A stretch of 64,000 nucleotides of DNA from Apiotrichum sp. Y4204 (taxonomy: Eukaryota > Basidiomycota > Tremellomycetes > Trichosporonales > Trichosporonaceae). The stretch spans positions 496,001 to 560,000 of the forward strand of contig JAMYHL010000008.1 of the NCBI GenBank assembly GCA_025531455.1, given 5' to 3'. The notes under the pieces were generated by a model. It did not search any database. It was not told the DNA's origin and saw only the letters and a list, made by a program, of their open reading frames with translations. The position numbers and the translations under genes were made by a program. Of the stretch, positions 52,709 through 62,821 are shown piece after piece (the first letter of the stretch is position 1; the number at the start of each line of letters is the position of its first letter).

Positions 52709-53688
52709 ATGACTGGTTCAAACCGCAAAGTCGCGATCGTGACGGGTGCCGCGAAGGGCATCGGCGAAGCGATCGCGCTTCGTCTCGCAAAGGACGGACA
52801 CGACGTCGCGCTGGTTGACCTGGCTGCGTCGCAGGATGCTCTGCAGAAGGTCGCGGGGGCGGCGCAGGCACTCGGCGCCAAGACGACGACAATCAACTGC
52901 GACGTGGGCAAGAAAGCTGAAGTCGACGCCATGATCCAGCAGACGGTCGCCGACCTCGGCCGCGTCGACGTCATGGTCGCCAACGCAGGTATCGCGCCCG
53001 TCGGGCCGTTCCTCGAGCTCGAGGAGGACACCATGGACCGCCTCCTCCGCGTCAACGTCAAGGGCGTGATTTTCTGCTACCAGGCTGCGGCCCGGCAGAT
53101 GATCAAGCAGGGTGAAGGGGGCCGTCTGATTGGTGAGTCTGAAGCTCGGTCACCTGCGATCCTGGGGATCCGCCCGGATCGCGAGCGGCTGGCAAGGGCC
53201 GCTCGTTCTGCTCCATGCCTATTCTCCAGATCCCGGTCAGTGCTGACGCCCAGCCGCATGCTCCACCGCGGGCATGCGCGGATACTCGGGCTTCTCGATG
53301 TACAGCGCGACCAAGTTTGCGGTGCGCTCGCTGAACCAGTCGGCGGCCCTCGAGCTCGCAAAGTACAAGATCACCTGTAATGTCTACTGCCCTGGTCCCG
53401 TCGACACGGACATGTGGACCACCATCGACCGCGAGCTCACGTGCATGGCGGGAATCCCAGAGGGCGGCTTCTCGCAGCAGGTAAGCTGACGGACTGGCAA
53501 AGGAGCTGACACGCAGATGGTGTCGCAAAACCCCATGGGGCGCCTTGTGCACCCCCAGGACGTCGCCGGTCTCGTGTCGTTCCTCGCCGGCCCCGACTCC
53601 GGCTTCATTACGGGCGAAAGCATGCTCGTTTCCGTGAGTTTGACTACCTGTCGCTGCTAACAACAAGGGTGGCGAAGTTCTGCAGTAA
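52709..53688 (+). CDS. Short-chain dehydrogenase, diacetyl/acetoin reductase-like
   Basis: NAD(P)-dependent oxidoreductase of the classical SDR family. Exons 52709-53132, 53254-53480, 53517-53633 and 53668-53688 give 262 residues; the last exon is only 21 nt, encoding GGEVLQ and the stop. The nucleotide-binding Gly-rich loop is VTGAAKGIG (about 11-19), and VMVANAGIAP is the structural NAG motif. Catalytic Ser145, Tyr158 and Lys162 (MYSATKFAVR) have normal spacing, and CPGPVDTDMW follows. The length and the sequence around the active site fit diacetyl reductase/meso-butanediol dehydrogenase more than fatty-acid or sugar SDRs, but substrate cannot be settled from sequence. It ends 253 bp from the convergent copper-ATPase gene. 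Confidence 0.85.
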
Positions 53689-53941
53689 ACCTATCGGGGA
53701 GTAGCAGCATTGTCTGCGGCGTTCAGCGGGCGACACGACATCTTGGAATACGATCAGACAGAGGAGCCTACTCGAGGACGATATTGATCCACCCGATCCT
53801 GCCCACATGCTCATAACATACCCATGTGCCATACCATGACCTCACACGTTCCTGTCCATGATATCTTTGATGCAAGCATACTGTACATCATACACGCATA
53901 TATGCACTATGCCAAACATACTAGTGTTACAGCCACGGTCG

Positions 53942-56900
53942 CTATAGCGAGGCCGTGAGGGGAATCGCCTCGTAATCTTCCATACGAGCAGATGGGCCTG
54001 TGCGGCCGAAACGGGTGCGTTCAAGGAGATTCGAGACATGAGTCCCGATACCAGGGGCGTCGCGGAGCTTGTCGGCGACGCGATGGGCGAGGACGATGGT
54101 AGATGCAACTGTCGCTTGCCAGAATGCGCGACCCTCGGCCATACCGCGGATGATGCCTCCCGGCTCAACGTACTCGCCTGGAGGGACGGAGCAGGCCGGA
54201 CGGCGCCACCACTTTAGAGTCAACGACGAGAGCACGACCGAGACGGAGGAGAAGGCCATGGCAGCCGCAGCCATCATCGGGTGGAGGTGGAAGCCCCACG
54301 GCAGGAGAATACCCATGGCGAGCGGAATCATAAGAACATTGTAGAAGGTCGCCCACACGAGGTTGATCTTGATCTTGCGGTAGATAGTGCGGCCGAGGTC
54401 AAGAGCAGCAACAACGTCGAGAAGATCAGACCGCATCAGCACCACATCGGCAGCCTCGATGGCCACGCTAGTTCCCGAACCGAGAGCAATGCCGAGAGCA
54501 GCGGCAACAAGAGCTGGCGAGTCGTTAATGCCGTCTCCGACCATGGCGACATCGCCCTCGGATGACAAATTCTGGACAATCGTGGCTTTGCCCTTCGGCG
54601 AAACGCCCGCATACACCTCGTGCTCGTCGATGCCGACCTGCTTTGCCACAGCGCGTGCAGTGGCCTCGCTATCGCCGGTAAGCAGGGTGACCTGAACGCC
54701 CATTTCACGAAGGGCGGCAACAGCCTGCGCCGAGGTGGGCTTAGGCGTATCAGCCAAGGCCAGCGCCAGAACTGGGATGGCACGACCTTCACGGATAACG
54801 GAGACGAAGATTACAGTGTTGGCCTCATGGGTCCGCTCGTGCTCGAAGCGTTGCAAGGTGCCGGGAAGAGTCGACGACAGTTCGCCCACCTTCTCGGCAA
54901 GGATGTAGCTCGACTTTCCAATGCGCACGCGTTCCTCGCGGTTGTGCATCTTGACCACGGCCTCAATGCCCTCACCAGGAGTGCTTTCGAACTCGATGAC
55001 TTCACCGCTGGGGGGCGAAAGGCCAGCCTCAGCAAGCGTCTCACGGCCATACGCAGCAGTCGCCAATGCCAGGGGGTGCTCGGATCGCGACTCGGCCAAG
55101 GCGATAAGAGACAGAACGGTATGGCGCTGAAGCGGAGGCGCCGCGGTAGTGAGACTGAGCGCTTGTGCCTCACTCAGACCTGCCTCGGTGATAGGGACTG
55201 ATGCAGGAGCCCAACGCAGGTCCGCGGCAATCATCTTGCCGATGGTCACCGTGCCTGTCTTGTCGAGCACAACGCGGCGCACGTCCTTGCAAGCCTCAAG
55301 GGCACGCCCACCCTTGATCAAAATGCCGTTCTTGGCACCAACGCCGGTGCCAACCATGACCGCTGTCGGAGTGGAGAGACCGAGAGCGCAAGGGCAAGCG
55401 ACCACAACGACGGAGATACAGAGCTTGAGGCAAACACCAAATCTCGTGGCACCCGGAGCGGAGAAAGCTTTCGGCAGCTTGTGCTTGAACAATGCGACGG
55501 ACATCCAGGCGAAGAATGTTAAAACAGCCAGCGAGATCACAATCGGGACGAAAATGCCAGCAACACGGTCAGCAAACTGCTGAATAGGGGGCTTCGTGGT
55601 TTGCGCCTCTTCGACGAGCTTGACGATGTGAGACAGAGTCGTGTCCGCACCTGCGCGAGTGACACGGAAGGTGATGGTCCCCAAGCCGTTAACGGTACCG
55701 CCAACAACGTGCGAGTCGACAGTCTTTGGCACCGTGATCGACTCGCCCGTAACCATAGACTCGTCGACCGAGGTTTGCCCGCTAATGACCACACCGTCCG
55801 CTGCGATCTTCTCTCCAGGGACAACGAGCACAACATCGTCAACCTGAACGAGCTCAGTAGGTATTTTGCGAGTGGCTGATCCATCAGAGTGCTCCTTGGG
55901 GTCAACGAAAATGGTAGCGCTCGAGGGAGTAAGGGCCATTAGGTCCGTCAAAGCCGCCGACGTCTTGCCCTTCGCGAGGTTCTCAATGTAACGTCCAAGC
56001 GAGACAAACGTGATAAGCATGGTGGAGGTGTCGAAAAAGACGTGGGGCTTGTAATTGGGATCGGACGAGAACATGGCGAAGAACATGTTGAGGACCGAGT
56101 AGACGAACGCCAGGGTGGTGCCAAGGACAACAAGGACATCCATGGTTGCAGAACCGTGCTTCAGGCTCTTGTATGCATTGATGTAGAAACGCTTGGCCAG
56201 CCAGCACTGAACGGGGATTGTGAGGCACAAGCAGACGAGTTGACCGAGGTAAATGCCGGTAATGATCTTCCACTGGGTCCACCCCATAAGTGGAAGATAC
56301 ATGTGCATCATCCCGATGATGAAGTTCGGCACGGCGAAGGAGAGGGCGATCAGGAAGATGCGGCGCCATCGGGCTGTTTCGCGGTACTTCTGCAGGGATG
56401 CGAGCTGCGTCTCATTCTCAGTAGAAGTTGGGAGGAAGGAAAGCTGGGGGAACTGTTTTGCGAGGTGGTCGACGATGTCGCGCAATGATGCCAAGGTTGG
56501 TGTGTGACGGAATGTCAGGTGTTCGTATGGCTCCTCGAACACAATGTCGCTGACGCCCGGCATAGACCGTGCCTCTTTGATTAACGAGGGCCCGAGAGTC
56601 GTCGCGTCCGACATTCTGATTGTGGTCAGCCCCGTAACTAGATCTCATCCACACAGCCACACAGTTACGCACCCATACACCAAGAGGTCAACGCCCGCGA
56701 CCTTTGAGCGCTCCACGACTTCTGCGTCAAAGCCCACGTCCTCGACTTCCTCCGCTACGCGGTCGTCTGTCCACACCTGTCCTTTGGTGTCCACGAAACC
56801 GGCATCGTATTCCACCACTGCTCGTTCGGCGAGAAGCGACACCTGCACGCTCACAATTCCGTCCAGAGCGCCAATCTGTCCTTCAATGGCAGCGACGCAT

Positions 56901-57165
56901 GCTCCACACTAGTCTTTGTCAGCACAATACGCTCTTTGACACGGTGAGACATCGGACTCACAGTCATGCCGCCGATGCGGAGTTCGACACGCTTGATGTC
57001 CTCCTCCTCGCCATCCTCGTCCTTGAGATAGAGCGCGGCGCTTGAGCTGGAGCCCACTCTCGGGGATTTTGGCGAGTCGAGGTGAAGAAGGTTGGCTATC
57101 GGGGAGAGAAGCGCGGTCGCCACTCCAGATACGGATGGCGAGCGCGCGTGGTTGTTGGCGACCAT
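53942..57165 (-). CDS. CCC2: Copper-transporting P1B-type ATPase, Ccc2-like
   Basis: Pumps Cu(I) into the late Golgi to load multicopper oxidases such as the ferroxidase. Exons 57165-56962, 56908-56673 and 56615-53942 give 1037 residues. One complete heavy-metal-associated domain has [16 protein letters not shown] with Cys69 and Cys72; an intron splits it exactly between Thr68 and Cys69. A second N-terminal domain (about 148-210) keeps the HMA-like pattern but has no CxxC. Eight membrane segments are expected. The core shows VTGES (actuator loop), [15 protein letters not shown] with the CPC metal site at 554-556, [10 protein letters not shown] with phosphorylated Asp598, ESRSEHPLA (P1B HP motif) and [13 protein letters not shown]. 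All catalytic motifs are intact. The tail ends [13 protein letters not shown]. Copper- or iron-dependent regulation is likely from family knowledge only. Confidence 0.93.
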
Positions 57166-58658
57166 GGCTAAGAGCTAGCGGGTACGCGTAGCGAAAGCGG
57201 AAAGTACACGAGAGAGATGGACGATGGGGGAATGAGAAGGGAGGAACAGTCGATGTTATTTATGAGTTTGCCAAAGACAAGAATGTCCGAGTTGGAAAGG
57301 GACAAGAAAGGGGGGTGACGCGGACGGCTTGATCGGGGGCCGGGGGTGGCGGAAGGAACAGACGCTAAATTCGATGAGCGACGAACGAACAACAGTGGGG
57401 ATTGAGCGCGCACTCCCACACGCTCTGGCATATGTAGAAGATATTCCTCTCGCTGAGACGTACGAGCTGGGGTGTCCCGATGAATGTGGTTGGATGTAAT
57501 AAAGGATGGATCAGGAGGGGGTGATGACACATTAAACAGCAAGATGTCGTGCGTGGCGACGACAGAGAGTGTCGCGACGTGCTGTGGTGGATACATAGCC
57601 TCCAGCCAACAATCTTCGCTGCAGCCAATAGCGGTACTGTCGCGGGGGCGTGCTGTCGACGGAATCCGGCAGTGTCCGCCAGCGGCCAGCGGCGGTGTGG
57701 AGGCAGTGCGCCCAGCCCGTTGCATAGTCCTTTCATGTTTCCGTTGGCGGAGCCGAAAAAAGCTTGTAGAGCACCGAAAAACCAGCAACCAGCACGACAG
57801 CAGAGCAGAGCTCGGTGTTGCATGTCTCCGCGGCCCCTTGCGCCCTCGCCCTTCTCCTGGCGTAAGAGTGCGGGGCAGATCGGCTGTTGTGCGTGTCTCA
57901 GATTTCTCAGCTTTCCTTCTCTAGATCAATTTTTTTTCTGGGTCAATACCATGCCCTTGATCACCGTGCGCACGCGCTCTTGGCTCCGACTCATGTGCTT
58001 TTTTTTCCCGTTCTGCTCATGATTATCAATGCATGGAGGTCGGGGCTCGTGATCGGTCGTTCATCAGGTCTGAGGCAGATGGGCATGCATTTGCTTTTGG
58101 GTTTCGTCTCTGACCCATGCATGGTGCCGTGCAGAGGCGTCGGCGGTCATGACTTGCTCTCCGCTTTTCAAACGCAGATCGCACCACCACAGCCACGGAA
58201 CCAACATACCGTTTCCGACGCCCCTGTGCCCTCAAGATCGATTTTCGGCCGAGAGTGACAACTCGCCGATGCCACCACAACCAACCTTGCTTCTCTGGGG
58301 CTTAAACTGAGCCATTTCAGCGAGGGCAAGGGCGCAGATCTCCGTTGATCGGCTGGTGGGTCACAAGTGGCGGTCGTTGGAGGCCATCACGAGAGTGATG
58401 GTTGGCTTGGCGAAGAGTGCGACATCCGATGCAAACATACACTAATCAGATAACGAGCTGCAGCCTCGCCACAGGGTGACACAGGGGAATGGCGCCTCTT
58501 CCCTTGATGGTCGGCCGTCATTGAGCTTCACAAATCATCGAAAGCAAGTAACTACATCATTTCTAGACACCCAGGGACAGCTTCGGCTCCAAACTTCATG
58601 CACAAGACATGCCCCGACGCAAATAGACCGCAACTGTACTTGGCGTTGTCCTGGCTTC
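57166..58658. other. 1.5-kb intergenic region
   Basis: It is upstream of the copper-ATPase gene and downstream of the histidine-phosphatase gene, both on the minus strand. Overlapping frames of 120-200 residues on both strands (57168-57823, 57484-58022) are low in family character and are not called. T-runs occur near 57930 and 58000. Confidence 0.5.
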
Positions 58659-59835
58659 TTAGTTGGCTCCGGTTTGAAGTCCGCTGTACCAGTTGAGACC
58701 GATAAGCGCTGCATGTCAGCGAAGGCTACAACAGGTCGGCCGACAATCTGAGACTTACAGGGCTCATTGAGGTTATCGTGCTGGTATCCCAGAACAGCCA
58801 CCTGACAGTCAGCTCTTACCACAGTATGGCCGGAAAAGTGCTCGAACCCAAGATTTGGAAACTCCAGACTCAAGCGCCACCATCCACACATTCTCAGCGA
58901 GGACCACCGCGCTGTTAGGTGTCTCCCCCTTCTCGTCAATCCCCACTTCTCTACTCGGCGCACATTCCCCACATTCTCGTAACACTCCGTGTACTCACAC
59001 CTCCAGCATCAGCGACAAAGTGGTACCCCGCCGCAATAGACAGGGCGCACCAACGCGCGATGAACGCGCGCGTAAAATGTCCGTGTGTGAAGATGAGGAC
59101 GTCCGCTTGCTGGATCTGCTCGGGCGGGTTGGTAGTCGCCTCGCTGTGTATCTCGCGAACGCGGGCGATGACGCGGTCGACGCGCTCGGCCATCTGCGCG
59201 GGGCTCTCGCCTGGGGTTTCTCCTGGAGGGCAGCTGGGCGTTAGTTACCGGCCATGAAGACATGAGATACCGAGACGGCAAAGTCGTTCGATGTCCTTGG
59301 TCACACAAAAGTCTCCCACTCACCCATCAACCCAGATGTCCCACCCAGGACGCTCCTTTCGGATGTCCCGGGTCAACTCGCCCTCGTACGCGCCATAGTC
59401 CCACTCGGCGACGTCGGGGTCAGTTGTCACTCCGCACTTGAGTGGGGTACTGCTGCCAAACATCAGATTGGCGGTCTTCTGGGCACGCTGGCGCGGCGAG
59501 ATGAACACGTGTCGCACATGCGCGGGGTCGATCAATTCTACGATCAGAATCATGAAGTCGTGTCAAAGCTGCACCAGGACGAGCCAGTGGTGGACACCTC
59601 AAGACTCACTGTCGGCACCCATGATACGCGGACCCATCTCCTTCACCATCCGTTCACCGTTTGCTGTCAATGGAAGCTCAGTGACGCCCGTCTGCGGTCA
59701 GTGCATAATCCGTCGCGTAACGCACATGACGGCCGTTCAGCGACCACTCGGTCTCGCCTGGGATCAGCAAAGGCCGTTGGTCGAGAGCGTACCATGCCGC
59801 ATCAGGTACACTCGGGGCATACGTCGCGTCGTCAT
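58659..59835 (-). CDS. Histidine-phosphatase superfamily protein, Shb17/phosphoglycerate-mutase-like
   Basis: Seven exons: 59835-59793, 59757-59726, 59691-59610, 59537-59324, 59233-58999, 58801-58759 and 58708-58659, giving 232 residues. The catalytic motif is RHGETEWSLNGRHTG with phospho-accepting His14; FISPRQRAQKTA supplies the conserved Arg, EWDYGAYEG the general acid, and FTHGHFTRAF the second catalytic His. The segments HFVADAGGVAVLGYQHDN and NEPSLIGLNW resemble sedoheptulose-1,7-bisphosphatase Shb17, an enzyme of riboneogenesis, more than glycolytic phosphoglycerate mutase. Small exons of 32-50 nt and 34-90-nt introns are typical. The sixth intron (197 nt) is much longer and contains an open stretch without family similarity. 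Substrate identity is an inference. Confidence 0.82.
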
Positions 59836-60701
59836 GGTGAATGCTGGCTGGAGAAGAGTACAAGGGCGAAAAGTTCGAAAGAGAACACCGTTAGACTTTT
59901 GTAGGAGGATGTTAGGTTGCAAGGAATGGGTATCGGCAGCTGCACCACGCACCATCGACCGTATCCGCAAATCGCAGGAAAAAGGCCGTGGTTGCGTCAT
60001 CAATCACACCAAGTGCGGCCCTAGGTTTTAGTAGTTCACCACGTAGTACCGCGGCGACAAGAAGATGATACCTGCGAGATCTTTATAAGCTCGCCGTGAT
60101 GGGTGGTTCGGACTGCGCATGCATTCATACCGCCAGGTTGCTGGGGTGGTTTTTTGGCTGCACATGGCCGCAAAGAGCATGGCCTACCCCAGCGACTCCA
60201 GTACCTCATAAATGCAATTCAGTGATCAGCACTCAAACCCCCCAAGTCCAATCAACACCAGTGAGAGACATCCACCAAATCCACCGCGATGCTGTTACGT
60301 ACAGTACGACAGTCACACAGAGCAGTTATGCATGGTGCATGGTGCGCATATGGAGTGCTGCATGCACTGAGTGATTGATAACACGTGCGATCAATTTCGT
60401 GGTGGATGGTTGATCAAGGTACCGAGGTTGATGAAGTTGATGATATGGTGAGCCCGACTTCCAACCCGACTCCCAACCCTCCGGCACGGCGTCGGCACCG
60501 ACTCCGCCCCACAGCGAGCTGCCTTGTGCGCTGGTACCCCGGGAGAACGGGTGAGGTGGTCGCGTGGGCTTACGTTGCCGGCCCAGCCGACCCAGGTCGG
60601 CGTTGATCGAGCGTTGTGGCGCAAAACGGGAGGCCAGAATGCCAGTGGGCCAGTGTTGAGTGTGTTGGGGCTCTAGTCGGAGATCGGGGATCGCAGAGCT
60701 G

Positions 60702-60717
60702 CAGAGCTGCAGCTCTG
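60702..60717. repeat. 16-bp palindrome
   Basis: CAGAGCTGCAGCTCTG is its own reverse complement; a partial second copy of the left arm (CAGAGCTG) directly precedes it. Confidence 0.6.
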
Positions 60718-61599
60718 GAGAGTCAACCAGGCACCGCCGTACGGCATGACGGCAAGCATATGGCGGATTGACGTACAACCAGGCACAACCAGTCCACAAC
60801 GCTCGAGTAATGCTCGAGTTTGCCCGTTTACCTGTCGTGAGATTCTAACCTTCCATCTAACACACATCCTCGTTCAGGAGCAGTGGTCGGACAGTGGCCA
60901 TACAATACACAGCCGACAGCTACCGTTCTGAACCATCAAATGTTAAGAGCCTCCGAACCACAGTGTGCAGAGTGTGCAGACTGTAGCAGAACATTGCAAA
61001 CAAGACACAATCTCTGTACTTACTTTTCCTGTCACGATGCTGCAGAGCTCCACCCAGGTTCTCCAGCTTCCAGTGTACCCAGAACCCAGTACGTCATCAG
61101 TCTATCGGACATGATATTGTGATGCTGGCTGCGGTTACAACGCGCGCTACACGAATCTGGACTGCTCTACTGGTTTTTGCCCCCTGCTCGATTCAGGAGC
61201 TCAGGAGAAGCCGTAGAGCTGGGAAACCAAGGAGGCTCTCGAGCTGGATGGCCAAGCCAGCCAGATCGGGAAGGTAAGGAAGGATTAAAGGTTTGCAACA
61301 GCCGGCAAGCCGTCCGGCTAGGAGCTGTGGGATCCAAGGGCCAAGATAACTTGGCCATAGCTCCACAGATCCACAGAGCACTTGACACGCACGCCGAGGA
61401 AGCACGGATCGCCGGGCTGCGCGGCGGGTCTAGAGCCGGGCCGATCCAAGATGGTTAGACGGCCCGCCTGCTGTGAGGCTGTCTTAGACCCCTGAATTGG
61501 TCGGGAAAAAGAGGCTCCAGGCTTCTGATCTGCTGCGCTGGTGTTTTATTTATCTCTCGACAATTGGGTTCTGTGCCTGACACCATCACAAGCACCCCT

Positions 61600-61637
61600 G
61601 TGGCCTGTTGCCTGTGGCCTGTTGCCTGTGGCCTGTG
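61600..61637. repeat. Short tandem repeat, 14-bp unit
   Basis: Two full copies of GTGGCCTGTTGCCT are followed by a partial third (GTGGCCTGTGG). This is a minor repeat in non-coding DNA. Confidence 0.7.
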
Positions 61638-61698
61638 GTGGGGTGCCCGCCTTGGGGTACACCAGCGGCGCGGGCGGAAAGCTTGGGTCCCATCGATT

Positions 61699-61741
61699 TC
61701 TTCTTCTTTTTTCTCTTTTTTTTTTTTTTCTTTTTTTTTCT
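61699..61741. repeat. T-rich homopolymer tract
   Basis: A run of about 40 bases is nearly all T with occasional C. It lies in non-coding DNA. It may be a nucleosome-free poly(dA:dT) element or the A-tail side of an old retro-insertion; no insertion boundary is evident. Confidence 0.6.
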
Positions 61742-62459
61742 TACCGGTGCTAAGAAGGCGGTCGAGGCGGCCGGGGTGGACAAGGTAGGAGGGGACGTGG
61801 ATATGCCAGAAAAAAACTTCCCTAGAACCCCTTTTCCTTAGCAGCTTGTCATTCCTGTTCGGCGCCTCACTACTTCGAGTCCTCCTGCCTGCAGTGGATC
61901 TGATCGTCTGGTACGGTTTTGGAACAGGACCATCCGGTACGCCAGTGGCCTGAATGCTTGAGCTCCTGAGCCCGTGGAGGGCATGAGGGCACGAAGGCCA
62001 TAAGGAGCTTCTTGTGTGTCGGTCACAGCTGTGCGCCGCCGGGGCGCCGAGTAACACGTTTAGACACTCTCTACTTGCTACTTGGCCCAGATCATAGGCC
62101 TTGTGTAACTCACAGGACGAGCTCCAGGGCCCAGGATTGAGAAAGGGAACCGACCTGTGTTAATGCCGCCCCCCGGGCCCTGTGTTGGGGCGCTGCCCTT
62201 GTCTCTCCCTCTTCCAGTACCCAAGGCTCACAAGCAGAGCAGAGCACACTACGCACGCGACCTGTTGCCCGAATTTGCCCAAACAGACACACAACACGCA
62301 CGACGCGTACTGAACGGTATGCACGGGCACACAGGATTCTTCCCTATTCTGCCGTCTTCCTCTCCCCTCCCGGCTTCCTGGTAGCTTTGTCCCTCTGCTT
62401 CAGGACCCCCTTTTTTTGGACCCAACACGGCAACACGGTCATCCACAGACCTTACAATC

Positions 62460-62660
62460 CCCCCATTCACCCTCTTTTCCTCCTTCTCTCTTCCCCCCTC
62501 ACCGTCGACATCTTACTCTCGATTCTGTTCCTGTTCAGTGCTTTGATCATTCCAACTCTCCCCACTCGCAACACTCCTTTTTTCACCATCACTCCTTCTC
62601 TCATCTCCGTCCTCCTAACTCTCCTTCCTACCTCTTCCCCTCTCGCCGATATCGTCTGCG
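62460..62660 (+). promoter_or_regulatory. Pyrimidine-rich promoter/leader region
   Basis: About 200 bp are strongly enriched in C and T on the plus strand (for example CCTCCTTCTCTCTTCCCCCC), ending some 160 bp before the ATG at 62822. CT-rich upstream tracts are typical of highly expressed fungal genes, which fits the long first intron of the downstream gene. Confidence 0.5.
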
Positions 62661-62821
62661 ACGAACCGACTACATCCCTGTCCTCCTCGTTCCGATCCAC
62701 GCCCGCTGCGCTGCCACGCTCGCTCATTGTTTGTTGAACGCACTCTCTCTTTATCCAACCGACACAATCGCCCACCCGCGACCCACATTGCGTAGTTGAA
62801 CGACCGCGACTCTCAACAACC

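Larger units (their letters stand above)
59836..62821. promoter_or_regulatory. 3.0-kb divergent intergenic region
   Basis: It separates the histidine-phosphatase gene (-) and a secreted-protein gene (+). No frame was convincing. Contents noted: a 16-bp palindrome at 60702-60717, a 14-bp tandem repeat at 61600-61637, a 40-bp T-rich tract at 61699-61741, and a strongly pyrimidine-rich stretch from about 62460 to 62660 before the secreted-protein gene, likely part of its promoter and leader. Confidence 0.5.

Noticed and set aside
57168..58022. Overlapping 120-200-codon frames upstream of the copper ATPase
   Set aside because: They overlap each other on both strands, lack domains, and lie where the ATPase promoter is expected.
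61699..61741. Retrotransposon A-tail
   Set aside because: A T-rich tract alone; no target-site duplication, reverse transcriptase remnant or second copy within the window.
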